This document shows, in pieces, positions 1-5,400 of a stretch of DNA of 6,192 nucleotides. The notes below the pieces were generated by a model. The model saw only the letters and a list, made by a program, of their open reading frames with translations, did no database searches and had not been told where the DNA came from. The position numbers and the translations under genes are program-made. Each line of letters opens with the position of its first letter. The stretch's first letter is position 1. The DNA comes from Acidobacteriota bacterium (lineage in GTDB: Bacteria; Acidobacteriota; Terriglobia; 20CM-2-55-15). The DNA is taken from assembly GCA_003223895.1 (NCBI GenBank), contig QHXD01000771.1, forward strand, positions 1 to 6,192. The letters are read 5' to 3'.

Positions 1-36
1 CGGATGGCGCGCACGCGACGGCGGGAATTGGGCACA

Positions 37-129
37 CTCACGTGAGATCACTTTATCCGGAGGCCAGAAAATGTTTTTCGGGCCTCCATCAGGCACGGGG
101 GACGGAGGAAATGCTCCTGCCGTGGAGGT
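37..129 (+). promoter_or_regulatory. Foldable 5' leader of the exported-protein gene
   Basis: The stretch ahead of the first gene holds several symmetrical elements. CTCACGTGAG at 37-46 is a perfect 10-base palindrome and could be an operator. GGAGGCC at 59-65 pairs with GGCCTCC at 81-87; inside it GAAAA (67-71) pairs with TTTTC (75-79), giving a 12-bp stem with one A/G mismatch and a 3-base loop. No T-run follows, so it does not look like an intrinsic terminator. GGAG at 104-107 and GGAG at 124-127 (part of the ribosome binding site) could each pair with CTCC at 114-117, which is an either/or arrangement. I found no good -35/-10 pair: TTGGGC at 28-33 lacks a matching -10. The symmetry is seen in the sequence; a regulatory role is inferred. 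Confidence 0.3.
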
Positions 130-132
130 GCG

Positions 133-987
133 ATGATGCGCGGCTTCATTCTGGCGGCAGTTCTCGCAATGGGCTTGTGGCAGGTTTCCACGTTCGCGCA
201 GACAGCGCCCGGCCGCGGCCCTGCGCCGAAGGCCGCGGCAAAAAGCGCGGTTCCTCGCGCCTCCGACGGAAAGCCCGATCTGACGGGAGTCTGGCAGGGC
301 GGCAGTACGCAGCGCGGAAACTGGGAGGAAGCCAACGGGGGAGTTGGTGTCGGCGGAAGTGGGCGTAATCCCGCGGCACCCGTGGTTCTGTCGTCGAACG
401 ACCGGCCGGCCGGACGCGAGGGCGCTCCCTACCAGCCATGGGCTGCCCAGAAGGTGCTGGAGGCTTTCAACCGAAGAGGCATCGACGACCCAACCTCGCT
501 CTGCCTGCCGGCTGGTTTACCCCGAACCGTGATGTTGGGCCTTTTCCCACAGCAGATCATCCAGACTCCAAAGCAGATCGTCGTGCTGTACGAGTACATG
601 AACGTCTTTCGCATCATTCCGCTGAACGCGAAGCATCCTGACGATCTGATCCCGAGCTACATGGGCCATTCGGTCGGGCACTGGGAAGGGGACACTCTGG
701 TAGTGGACGTTATTGGTTTCAACGACAAGACCTGGCTGGCGGGCACCGGGACCTTTCACTCGGAAGCGCTGCATATCACGGAGCGCTATACCCGCGTGGA
801 CAAGGACCAGATCAACTACGAGGTCACCATGGAAGATCCCATGGTCCTGACCGGGCCTTGGACCCTTCGCTCTACCATCATGTTCCGGGAAGGCACGCGT
901 CTCGAGGAGTACATCTGCGCCGAGAACAATGTGGATCCCGAGCGTTATGAAAAGCTCCTGAAAGACGGCGTCAAGTTTAACAGATAG
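133..987 (+). CDS. Exported protein of unknown function, P-D-L-T-G-V-W family
   Basis: This 284-residue protein starts with a signal peptide: a positive N-terminus (MMRGF), a hydrophobic core and an A-Q boundary near residue 22, so it is probably periplasmic or secreted. A low-complexity Ala/Pro/Gly linker (about 23-46) leads to PDLTGVW (48-54). The main domain contains C124, the conserved-looking stretch GHSVGHWEGDTLVVD (178-192), IGFNDKTWL (194-202), HSEALHITERY (209-219) and a C-terminal EYICAENN with C262. I recognise the pattern from families of exported proteins, many annotated only as hypothetical, that are abundant in Acidobacteriota and some other soil bacteria; no reaction is known to me. 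C124 and C262 could form a disulfide after export. GGAGGT at 124-129 sits 3 bases from ATG 133 and 6 bases from ATG 136, so translation may begin at the second ATG, one residue later. The gene is alone on its strand and ends just before a strong hairpin. Confidence 0.88.
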   Translation: MMRGFILAAVLAMGLWQVSTFAQTAPGRGPAPKAAAKSAVPRASDGKPDLTGVWQGGSTQRGNWEEANGGVGVGGSGRNPAAPVVLSSNDRPAGREGAPYQPWAAQKVLEAFNRRGIDDPTSLCLPAGLPRTVMLGLFPQQIIQTPKQIVVLYEYMNVFRIIPLNAKHPDDLIPSYMGHSVGHWEGDTLVVDVIGFNDKTWLAGTGTFHSEALHITERYTRVDKDQINYEVTMEDPMVLTGPWTLRSTIMFREGTRLEEYICAENNVDPERYEKLLKDGVKFNR

Positions 988-991
988 CTGT

Positions 992-1065
992 ATGTAGTCG
1001 CGGGCTTTAGCCCGCGTTCCGGGAGCGAACGCGGGCTAAAGCCCGCGACTACATTTTGGTTTTTT
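992..1065 (+). terminator. Long perfect hairpin with T-tract (REP-like palindrome acting as terminator)
   Basis: Positions 992-1019 and 1027-1054 are perfect inverted copies of 28 bases around a 7-base loop (CGGGAGC). A T-rich stretch, TTTTGGTTTTTT at 1054-1065, follows on the + strand, as in a rho-independent terminator for the gene ending at 987. Each arm also contains its own palindrome: CGCGGGCTTTAGCCCGCG at 999-1016 and CGCGGGCTAAAGCCCGCG at 1030-1047. The RNA or DNA could therefore form one long stem or two short ones. On the - strand no T-run follows the hairpin, so it is less convincing as an intrinsic terminator for the convergent kinase gene ending at 1082. The core resembles palindromic repeats I recall as dispersed in Acidobacteriota and other GC-rich genomes, so this is probably a mobile REP-type unit used as a terminator; the dispersal itself cannot be seen here. 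Confidence 0.85.
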
Positions 1066-1081
1066 CGAACCTGGATGCAGG

Positions 1082-2302
1082 TTAGAAGGTGGACTCGTGG
1101 ACAGGCAATTCAATAATAAAAGTCGCACCCTGTCCGGGCGTGCTTTCAAACGTCAGCTTTCCCCAGTGTGCCTCGATGATGCGTTTCGAAACGGCAAGCC
1201 CGAGGCCGGTCCCTGACCCGCTCGGTTTCGTAGTAAAGAACGGCTCAAAAATTCGTGACTGCACCTCGGCCGGAATGCCCGGACCGTCATCCGATATCTC
1301 GATACGTATCGTCGATCGTTCGGAATTGTGCGAGGATCGGATCGAAATTGTTCCACCGCCTGCCTTGTCGCCGGCAGCTTGGTGCGCGTTCTTCAGAAGG
1401 TTCAGCAGAACCTGCTGGATACTCCCGGGATCGACCCAGGTTATTGGCAGGTGGTCCAATTCACATACCAGCTTTACGCGCCGGCTCCGAAAATCGTACG
1501 TGAGCAGCTCGGTAGTTTGAGTGATCAGCGAATTAACGTCCGTCGGTACCCGCTCTCCGGCCGAGCGCGCGAAATTCAGAAAGTTCTTGGCGACCTTCAG
1601 TGCCTGAGCTACAGCGGTCTTGACCTTGCTGACGCGCTCTGTCACAGGGGCTGTCACTTCTTCTTCCATCAAGGAACAGTAGCCGATGGCGACAGCCAGG
1701 GGATTTTTCATTTCATGGATGATGCCGGCCACTAATTCGTTCATCGCCGACAGCTTTTCCGCCTGCTCGAGCCGGTCTCGAATCTGGCGCAGTTCCTGTT
1801 CGGCTTTCCTGCTCTCTACGAGTTCCCGGTGGACCCAGGCGTTGTGAAGCGCCAATCCAAGGTAGGTGCACATGCTGTCGAGGAATTCCTTGTCTTCGCG
1901 ATTCAATGGCCGTGTGCGATTGAGTAACTGCAGGACCCCGACGATAACCCCATCGCAGTTGAAGACCGGCAGGCAGAGCGCATCTTTGGTTCGGTAACCA
2001 AATTGTTCATCGAACTTTTGCTGAAATCGCTCGTCCGCATACGCGTCTTCGATATCAAGAGGCTCGCCGGTTACAGCCGCATGGCCCCCCAGACCTATAA
2101 ACAAGCGCAACAGCTTTTGTTTGCGATCGACAACAAAGAGAGTGCAGCGGTCTACTGGTATTTCGTCCTGTACGATTCGAAGAACGATCTCGGTCAGTTC
2201 GGATAATTCCAGAGTCGAGTTCAGCAGCCGGCTGGCATCAAGAAGATGCTCCAGTCTTCGAACGTAGGTCGCTGAGCTTTTGCTGTCGATCGCGGTAACC
2301 AT
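1082..2302 (-). CDS. Soluble GAF-domain sensor histidine kinase
   Basis: Cytoplasmic two-component histidine kinase that would autophosphorylate and pass phosphate to a receiver, most simply the one encoded just upstream. Positions below count from the GTG at 2314; subtract 4 for the preferred ATG. A GAF domain spans about 24-160, a helical coiled linker about 160-188, then the H-box GIIHEMKNPLAVAIGY with phospho-acceptor H200. The HATPase domain shows the N-box NLLKNA (N305, N309), G1 box DDGPGI (342-347), F-box FEPFFTTK (356-363) and G2 box GTGLGLAV (368-375). The kinase core is complete and resembles NtrB/ATP-binding kinases. No membrane segment exists, so the signal is probably a small cytoplasmic ligand or partner bound by GAF. 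I prefer ATG 2302 because AGGTGGA (2310-2316) lies 8 bases upstream; the GTG at 2314 directly abuts the receiver's stop codon and has no separate binding site. Confidence 0.95.
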   Translation of the reverse strand: MVTAIDSKSSATYVRRLEHLLDASRLLNSTLELSELTEIVLRIVQDEIPVDRCTLFVVDRKQKLLRLFIGLGGHAAVTGEPLDIEDAYADERFQQKFDEQFGYRTKDALCLPVFNCDGVIVGVLQLLNRTRPLNREDKEFLDSMCTYLGLALHNAWVHRELVESRKAEQELRQIRDRLEQAEKLSAMNELVAGIIHEMKNPLAVAIGYCSLMEEEVTAPVTERVSKVKTAVAQALKVAKNFLNFARSAGERVPTDVNSLITQTTELLTYDFRSRRVKLVCELDHLPITWVDPGSIQQVLLNLLKNAHQAAGDKAGGGTISIRSSHNSERSTIRIEISDDGPGIPAEVQSRIFEPFFTTKPSGSGTGLGLAVSKRIIEAHWGKLTFESTPGQGATFIIELPVHESTF

Positions 2303-2309
2303 GTTTGCT

Positions 2310-2316
2310 TCCACCT
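2310..2316 (-). promoter_or_regulatory. Ribosome binding site of the histidine kinase, overlapping the receiver stop codon
   Basis: On the - strand, TAG (the receiver stop, 2317-2315) is read on as TAGGTGGA. AGGTGGA is a good Shine-Dalgarno match, and its GG ends 8 bases before ATG 2302. It decides the kinase start in favour of 2302 over GTG 2314. Because ribosomes finishing the receiver clear or reach this site, translation of the two proteins is probably coupled. Confidence 0.65.
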
Positions 2317-2728
2317 AGGATGTCGCCACGTCGGAAACCACCGACCGTCCGGGTACGGACGAGTTCAGTCCCAGCGTGTTCTTCAGGCGAGTCAACTCCT
2401 CTCGAAACGCTTCGAACTCGACTGGCTTCGCCATGCAGGCCTGAGCCCCGGCTTTGATCACTTCAACCGCAACCCGCACGTCAGCCTCGCCGGAAACCAC
2501 GATGACTTGAGTTTTAGGACTGACGTTGCGAATCTGGGAAACCAGCGTCAAACCGTTCGCTTGAGGCATCATGAGGTCGAGTGTGACCAGATCGTAGTGT
2601 GATTGCTGGAGAATCTTGAGGACTTCGCGCTCGTCACTCACGTCGTGAGCATCGTGTCCCTGGCGGAACAACCATTCCCGCAACATTGCCCGAAAATCCG
2701 GCTCGTCATCAACGACAAGAATCTTCAT
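2315..2728 (-). CDS. Stand-alone response regulator receiver domain
   Basis: A 137-residue CheY-like receiver with no DNA-binding or enzymatic output domain. The acidic pocket is D7-D8, the phospho-acceptor is D51 in LVTLDLMMP, the switch Ser is S79 in VIVVSGEAD, and the conserved Lys is K101 in AKPVEF. All residues needed for phosphorylation are present. The tail after about 120 is short and Ser-rich and carries no recognisable domain. The kinase gene follows immediately, so the two are almost certainly partners; an effect on transcription would need a further protein, as in a phosphorelay or protein-protein switch. Start ATG 2728 has AAGGGA (2734-2739) 5 bases upstream. About 214 bases separate it from the peptidase stop, so it probably has its own promoter, although I see no convincing hexamers. 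Confidence 0.95.
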   Translation of the reverse strand: MKILVVDDEPDFRAMLREWLFRQGHDAHDVSDEREVLKILQQSHYDLVTLDLMMPQANGLTLVSQIRNVSPKTQVIVVSGEADVRVAVEVIKAGAQACMAKPVEFEAFREELTRLKNTLGLNSSVPGRSVVSDVATS

Positions 2729-2942
2729 AAGAATCCCTTGCTCCCGAAAGTCCGTCGGGAAATCGGATGCAGAATAGAGGTGAGTAGATTCGTGGAATCT
2801 TCTGAGGGGCGCTCAACTCCATTCGAGCCTTCTCGGATCGACCACATCCCTGCGGTGCACTACGAAAGGTACGGGAGGGACATGTATAATTCCAGAAGAA
2901 ATCTGATGCGGCCAGAGAGATGGCAGTAAATCATTGAAAAAA
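2729..2942. other. Intergenic region ahead of the two-component pair
   Basis: This 214-base gap should contain the promoter of the receiver-kinase operon. I see no confident -35/-10 pair on the - strand; TTGAGC near 2811-2816 has no good -10 at normal spacing. An inverted repeat, TCCCGA (2742-2747) and TCGGGA (2755-2760) with 7 bases between, lies directly upstream of the receiver's ribosome binding site and could be a small hairpin or operator. Immediately after the peptidase stop codon the - strand reads TTTTTTC (about 2936-2942), but only a 10-base gapless palindrome (TCGGATCCGA) precedes it inside the peptidase gene, which is weak for a terminator. Confidence 0.3.
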
Positions 2943-3779
2943 CTACAGTTCATCACTCGGATCCGACTCTGCTTCCTCCTGCTCCCACTTGTTTCTGATT
3001 TCCGCGTCCTTCTGCCGCCGTCTGCGTATGGCAAGCAAGGCAATGAACGTTACGAGCAACCACAGGGTTGCCGATGATGTGACGATCGGAACCCATGTGG
3101 TCCAGATCCGCTGGCGCCGCCAGAAGTCAGATTGGGCGTCGTATAGATTTCGACCTGTCCCGTCAGCGAAAGCCACATCAAAAGGAGCACCGCGCTTGAG
3201 CCGGTCGAGGATCTTGCCGGGTGCTGCGGAACCAGCCTGCCGGAGCAGATCCCGGATGAAGGCCCCGGACAACGCATATGCGCGGTCCTGACTGCGGCGG
3301 TCGCCGAGGAAGAGTCGGTCGATGTCGGTAAGAGTTATTCGCGGCCCCAGAACGAGTTCGTATAGAACTCGGGTTTGATCTTCCAGTCCCCATGAGCCTT
3401 CTGAAGCCATGGCAAGACCTTCATTGAACCAGCGCGGAACCGGCTGTCCCGCCGCAGCGCGTGAAACGAGCACATGCGCGACCTCATGACGCAGCACGTC
3501 TTCGAGCGAGTTGTCCGGATATCCGGGCGTCCTGGCAGGAAATATCACCACCAGGTCCGTTCCGCCCACTGCGAATCCGGCTATCCACGGCGGCGTTTGA
3601 CGGGCCAGGTCCGAGCTTTCCGGCGCGAGAATGACGCGAATAGCGGGTCCCGCGTCCTTGATCCCGAGAAGCTGCAGGATCCCGGCGAAGACCTTCGGAT
3701 CGAGTGACTCGAGCCGAGCGCGAAACGCAGCGAATTCAGGAGGTGCCTCGATGCGAAGCTCTGGAGTTGTGACCAGCAT
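2943..3779 (-). CDS. Membrane-anchored gluzincin metallopeptidase (peptidase MA-like)
   Basis: A 278-residue protein with the zinc protease signature HEVAH (98-102) and a downstream glutamate, E120 in RWFNEGLA, the spacing expected of gluzincins of the peptidase MA type. The catalytic Glu is E99. A membrane segment spans about 230-251, followed at once by RRRRQK and a charged, acidic tail ending in ESDPSDEL. By the positive-inside rule the catalytic domain should be outside the cytoplasm and the tail inside. No signal peptide is readable: ATG 3779 opens directly into LVTTPELRIEAPPEF, which in relatives comes just after the signal peptide. An in-frame TAA lies 21 bases before this ATG, with only KSFPLA coded between. 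No clear Shine-Dalgarno is seen. The coiled-coil gene ends 16 bases upstream, so the two are probably co-transcribed. The substrate is unknown. Confidence 0.85.
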   Translation of the reverse strand: MLVTTPELRIEAPPEFAAFRARLESLDPKVFAGILQLLGIKDAGPAIRVILAPESSDLARQTPPWIAGFAVGGTDLVVIFPARTPGYPDNSLEDVLRHEVAHVLVSRAAAGQPVPRWFNEGLAMASEGSWGLEDQTRVLYELVLGPRITLTDIDRLFLGDRRSQDRAYALSGAFIRDLLRQAGSAAPGKILDRLKRGAPFDVAFADGTGRNLYDAQSDFWRRQRIWTTWVPIVTSSATLWLLVTFIALLAIRRRRQKDAEIRNKWEQEEAESDPSDEL

Positions 3780-3795
3780 GGCGAGCGGGAATGAC

Positions 3796-4191
3796 TTATC
3801 TTATTTCGAGCTTTGCTTCGACCGCAGCGAGCCGCTCGTGAACCTCGAGTGACTGCTCCCATTTTTGACGAACGTCCAGACGAAGCTCCTGAAATTCACC
3901 GCGCAGACCGTGAACTTCCGCTCGCAAACTCTCGATTTTGGCATCCAGGCTGGATCGCATGCTTTCGATCTTGATGTCCAGAACATCGATCTTGGTGTCC
4001 AGAACATCGATCCTGGTGTTCTGGCCATCGATCTTGGCATCGAGCCCATCGATCCTGGCATCGAGCTTGACGTTCAGCGCATCGACCCGGGCATTAATTG
4101 CTTCCAGTTTGCCCTGGATGGCTTCCAGACTTGGCGCAATCAGATCCTGAATGATTTGCCGGAACGACCCATAGACGTTGAACCACCCCAT
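3796..4191 (-). CDS. Coiled-coil protein of unknown function with heptad repeats
   Basis: A 131-residue protein beginning MGWFNVYGSFRQIIQDLIAP, followed by an almost continuous coiled coil to the end. The repeat core has successive heptads ARIDGLD, AKIDGQN, TRIDVLD, TKIDVLD and IKIESMR, flanked by four-residue steps VKLD and SSLD. It has no Cys, signal peptide or membrane segment and should be cytoplasmic, oligomeric and acidic/basic alternating. I recognise the general type (a short head containing D-L-I-A-P followed by variable heptads) as widespread small hypothetical proteins without an assigned function. ATG 4191 is chosen because GAGGGG (4197-4202) lies 5 bases upstream and the sequence becomes coiled-coil-family-like there; an upstream extension to 4254 is Arg/Pro-rich and unlike protein. 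It precedes the metallopeptidase by 16 bases. Confidence 0.75.
   Translation of the reverse strand: MGWFNVYGSFRQIIQDLIAPSLEAIQGKLEAINARVDALNVKLDARIDGLDAKIDGQNTRIDVLDTKIDVLDIKIESMRSSLDAKIESLRAEVHGLRGEFQELRLDVRQKWEQSLEVHERLAAVEAKLEIR
3964..4068 (-). repeat. Tandem 21-bp coding repeats (five units)
   Basis: Five consecutive 21-base units begin at 3964, 3985, 4006, 4027 and 4048 on the + strand; most open with ATCGATC(C/T)TGG. Each unit encodes one seven-residue heptad on the - strand (consensus about x-(R/K)-I-D-x-L-D). A further related start, ATCGACC at 4081, is displaced by 33 bases rather than 21, which is exactly an 11-residue step. The repeats stay in frame, so gain or loss of a unit would lengthen or shorten the coiled coil by one heptad without breaking the gene. 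Confidence 0.85.
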
Positions 4192-4196
4192 AAAGT

Positions 4197-4202
4197 CCCC
4201 TC
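4197..4202 (-). promoter_or_regulatory. Ribosome binding site deciding the coiled-coil start
   Basis: GAGGGG on the - strand ends 5 bases before ATG 4191. The longer reading from 4254 has no such site, and its extra 21 residues (PSNMRPRPPAQRRRQ and on) look like translated non-coding DNA. Confidence 0.6.
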
Positions 4203-4252
4203 GAATTTGTCGACGCCGTTGGGCCGGTGGACGGGGTCTCATATTGGAAGGC

Positions 4253-4280
4253 ATTGTACTACAAAGCGTGATGTTGCGAA
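4253..4280 (-). promoter_or_regulatory. Possible promoter for the coiled-coil/peptidase pair
   Basis: On the - strand TTCGCA (4280-4275, 4 of 6 matches to TTGACA) is followed after 16 bases by TACAAT (4258-4253, 5 of 6 matches to TATAAT). It lies in the gap of about 96 bases between the broken exported-protein gene and ATG 4191, giving a leader of roughly 50-60 bases. The -35 is weak, and sigma-70 rules are only approximate for this lineage. Confidence 0.35.
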
Positions 4281-4287
4281 TTCGTGT

Positions 4288-5000
4288 TTACCTTGCCGAG
4301 CAGGGAGTGGGATTCCACCCATTGGCGTTGGGAAGCTTTTTGAAATCCGAACTGGTCAAGTAGGGGCGGCTGAAATAGAGAGGGTCTTCGACTTTTGTCG
4401 TCACGGTGAGCCATTGATCGCCGTTCGGAAGTGTGTTGATGTCGTAGTACTCGGTTACGACTGCGCTTTTACTGTAGGGCGCACCGTTCTTGCGCACGTA
4501 GCCGGGACGCAGATTGGTGGTCACCACTTTCAGATTGCCGAGCCGGGATTGTGTGCCGCGGCCTCCTGGAGCATATTCCCATTCGGCAACGGAATATCCC
4601 TGCCAGGTCGGTTCTCCAGCGGGCGCGGCCGTCGCACCGAAATGAAACACGCGAGTCTGGGTTCCGGCATCGGTGTCGATACGGAGAGTATTGTCGTTTT
4701 CCCAAGTTTGCACTGCTCGCCGGCTGCTTCATCCCGGGCCGGATCCCAGGCATCGCCAATGCGACGGCCCTCCGCATTAAGCGTCAGGGTGTCGTACACA
4801 CCTTTCTTTGGCGTGACCATGCGAAACTTCCAGTCTTCCATGATGACGGAAACCCAGTAGCCCGTGACGTCGAGCGCTGCAGCCTGGCGCGCGGTGGCAG
4901 GTGGCTGGCCGCGGCCTCCACGCTGAGCCCTGACGGGCGACGGGATCAGGAACACAAGAAGCACAGGAACACACAAGAAGCGCAGATTTCTAAAAACCAT
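4288..5000 (-). pseudogene. Exported protein gene broken by an internal deletion/frameshift
   Basis: Two reading frames together make one recognisable protein. The first half (ATG 5000 to about 4710) starts with a clear signal peptide (MVFRNLRFLCVPVLLVFLI, then PSPVRA-Q), then LDVTGYW and GDAWDPARDEAAGEQC. The second half (about 4708 to TAA 4288) continues in another frame with TWENDNTLRIDTDAGTQTR, AGEPTWQGYSVAEWEY, LKVVTTNLRPGYVRKNG and ends NANGWNPTPCSAR. From memory of this Acidobacteriota-type family, about 16-17 residues that normally link the QC and TW(E/Q)DDNTL parts are absent, so this is a deletion that is not a multiple of three, not just a one-base slip. Read as is, the first frame runs on to 4530 with unrelated residues. 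The function of the intact family is unknown to me. ATG 5000 lies 4 bases after the DUF6152 stop with AGGA only 2 bases away, so translation probably depended on the upstream gene. A sequencing or assembly error is possible. Confidence 0.72.
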
Positions 5001-5004
5001 GGTC

Positions 5005-5400
5005 CTAATCGACAGCTTCGCCCTGACGCGTTCCCCACGCAAATCCGTCCGCCGGCCGCTTGAGCGTGAGCATCAGCAGCCTGTACTCGCCGGGAACGCG
5101 CGAAGGACGCCCGACCACGGTAATCTCATCGCCGACTCTGAGCGTTTCCCGCTTCACACCGGCATTGCCGAGCTGGGCGGTTCCGCTCCACTCCACAGCC
5201 CACCGTTGTTCGACGCCGTTCTGGTCCGGAGCCTGGACGTGAACGAAGGAATGCGGATTGCGAAAAACAAACTGGACCAATTTCCCTTCGAGTTTGACTT
5301 CTTTAGTGACGTCGTATGTGGCGCCATAGGAGTGGTGAGCATACGCTGCAGTGCCGGCCAACAAAGCCACAGCAATGGCGACAACAAACATTCTCTGCAT
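5005..5400 (-). CDS. DUF6152-like small exported protein
   Basis: A 131-residue protein with a signal peptide (MQRMFVVAIAVALLAGTAAYA, cleavage likely after A21) whose mature form would begin HHSYGATYD. The rest is a small beta-rich domain: VKLEGKLVQFVFRNPHSFVHV (35-55, with NPH at 48-50), then RWAVEWSG, and LRVGDEITVVGRPSR. The A-H-H-S start, the N-P-H motif and the G-D-x-(I/V)-T-V-x-G segment match what I know as the DUF6152 family, a periplasmic group of unknown function. ATG 5400 is chosen over an extension to 5457: AAGGAG (5409-5414) lies 8 bases upstream and the signal peptide begins here. The start overlaps the stop of the MBL gene as TAATG, so translation is coupled, and the broken exported-protein gene follows after 4 bases. 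Confidence 0.85.
   Translation of the reverse strand: MQRMFVVAIAVALLAGTAAYAHHSYGATYDVTKEVKLEGKLVQFVFRNPHSFVHVQAPDQNGVEQRWAVEWSGTAQLGNAGVKRETLRVGDEITVVGRPSRVPGEYRLLMLTLKRPADGFAWGTRQGEAVD

Noticed and set aside
42..368. An overlapping + strand frame of 108 codons at the left edge
   Set aside because: It is Arg/Ser-rich, lacks a recognisable domain, and overlaps the signal peptide and the conserved start of the exported protein, which has the better binding site.
1089..1735. Several + strand frames opposite the histidine kinase
   Set aside because: They are shadows of a kinase with every catalytic box intact; none shows a domain or a plausible ribosome binding site.
2885..2890. TATAAT on the + strand in the gap before the two-component pair
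   Set aside because: No suitable -35 lies 16-18 bases upstream (2862-2867 reads ACGAAA), and no + strand gene follows it for over 3 kb.
2936..2969. T-run after the peptidase stop as an intrinsic terminator
   Set aside because: The only symmetry before it is the gapless 10-base TCGGATCCGA, which gives at most a 3-bp stem; too weak to call.
3964..4068. Tandem repeats considered as a CRISPR or plasmid iteron array
   Set aside because: The units are contiguous without spacers, stay in frame and encode coiled-coil heptads, so they are coding repeats.
4288..4713. The second half of the broken exported protein as an independent gene starting at GTG 4713
   Set aside because: There is no ribosome binding site or signal peptide, and its first residues match the middle of the known full-length protein type.
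3865..4860. A long open frame of 331 codons on the + strand
   Set aside because: It runs antisense across the coiled-coil gene, an intergenic gap and the exported-protein gene. Its repeated I-D-L-G-V-Q-N pattern is simply the reverse reading of the 21-bp repeats, and it has no recognisable domain.
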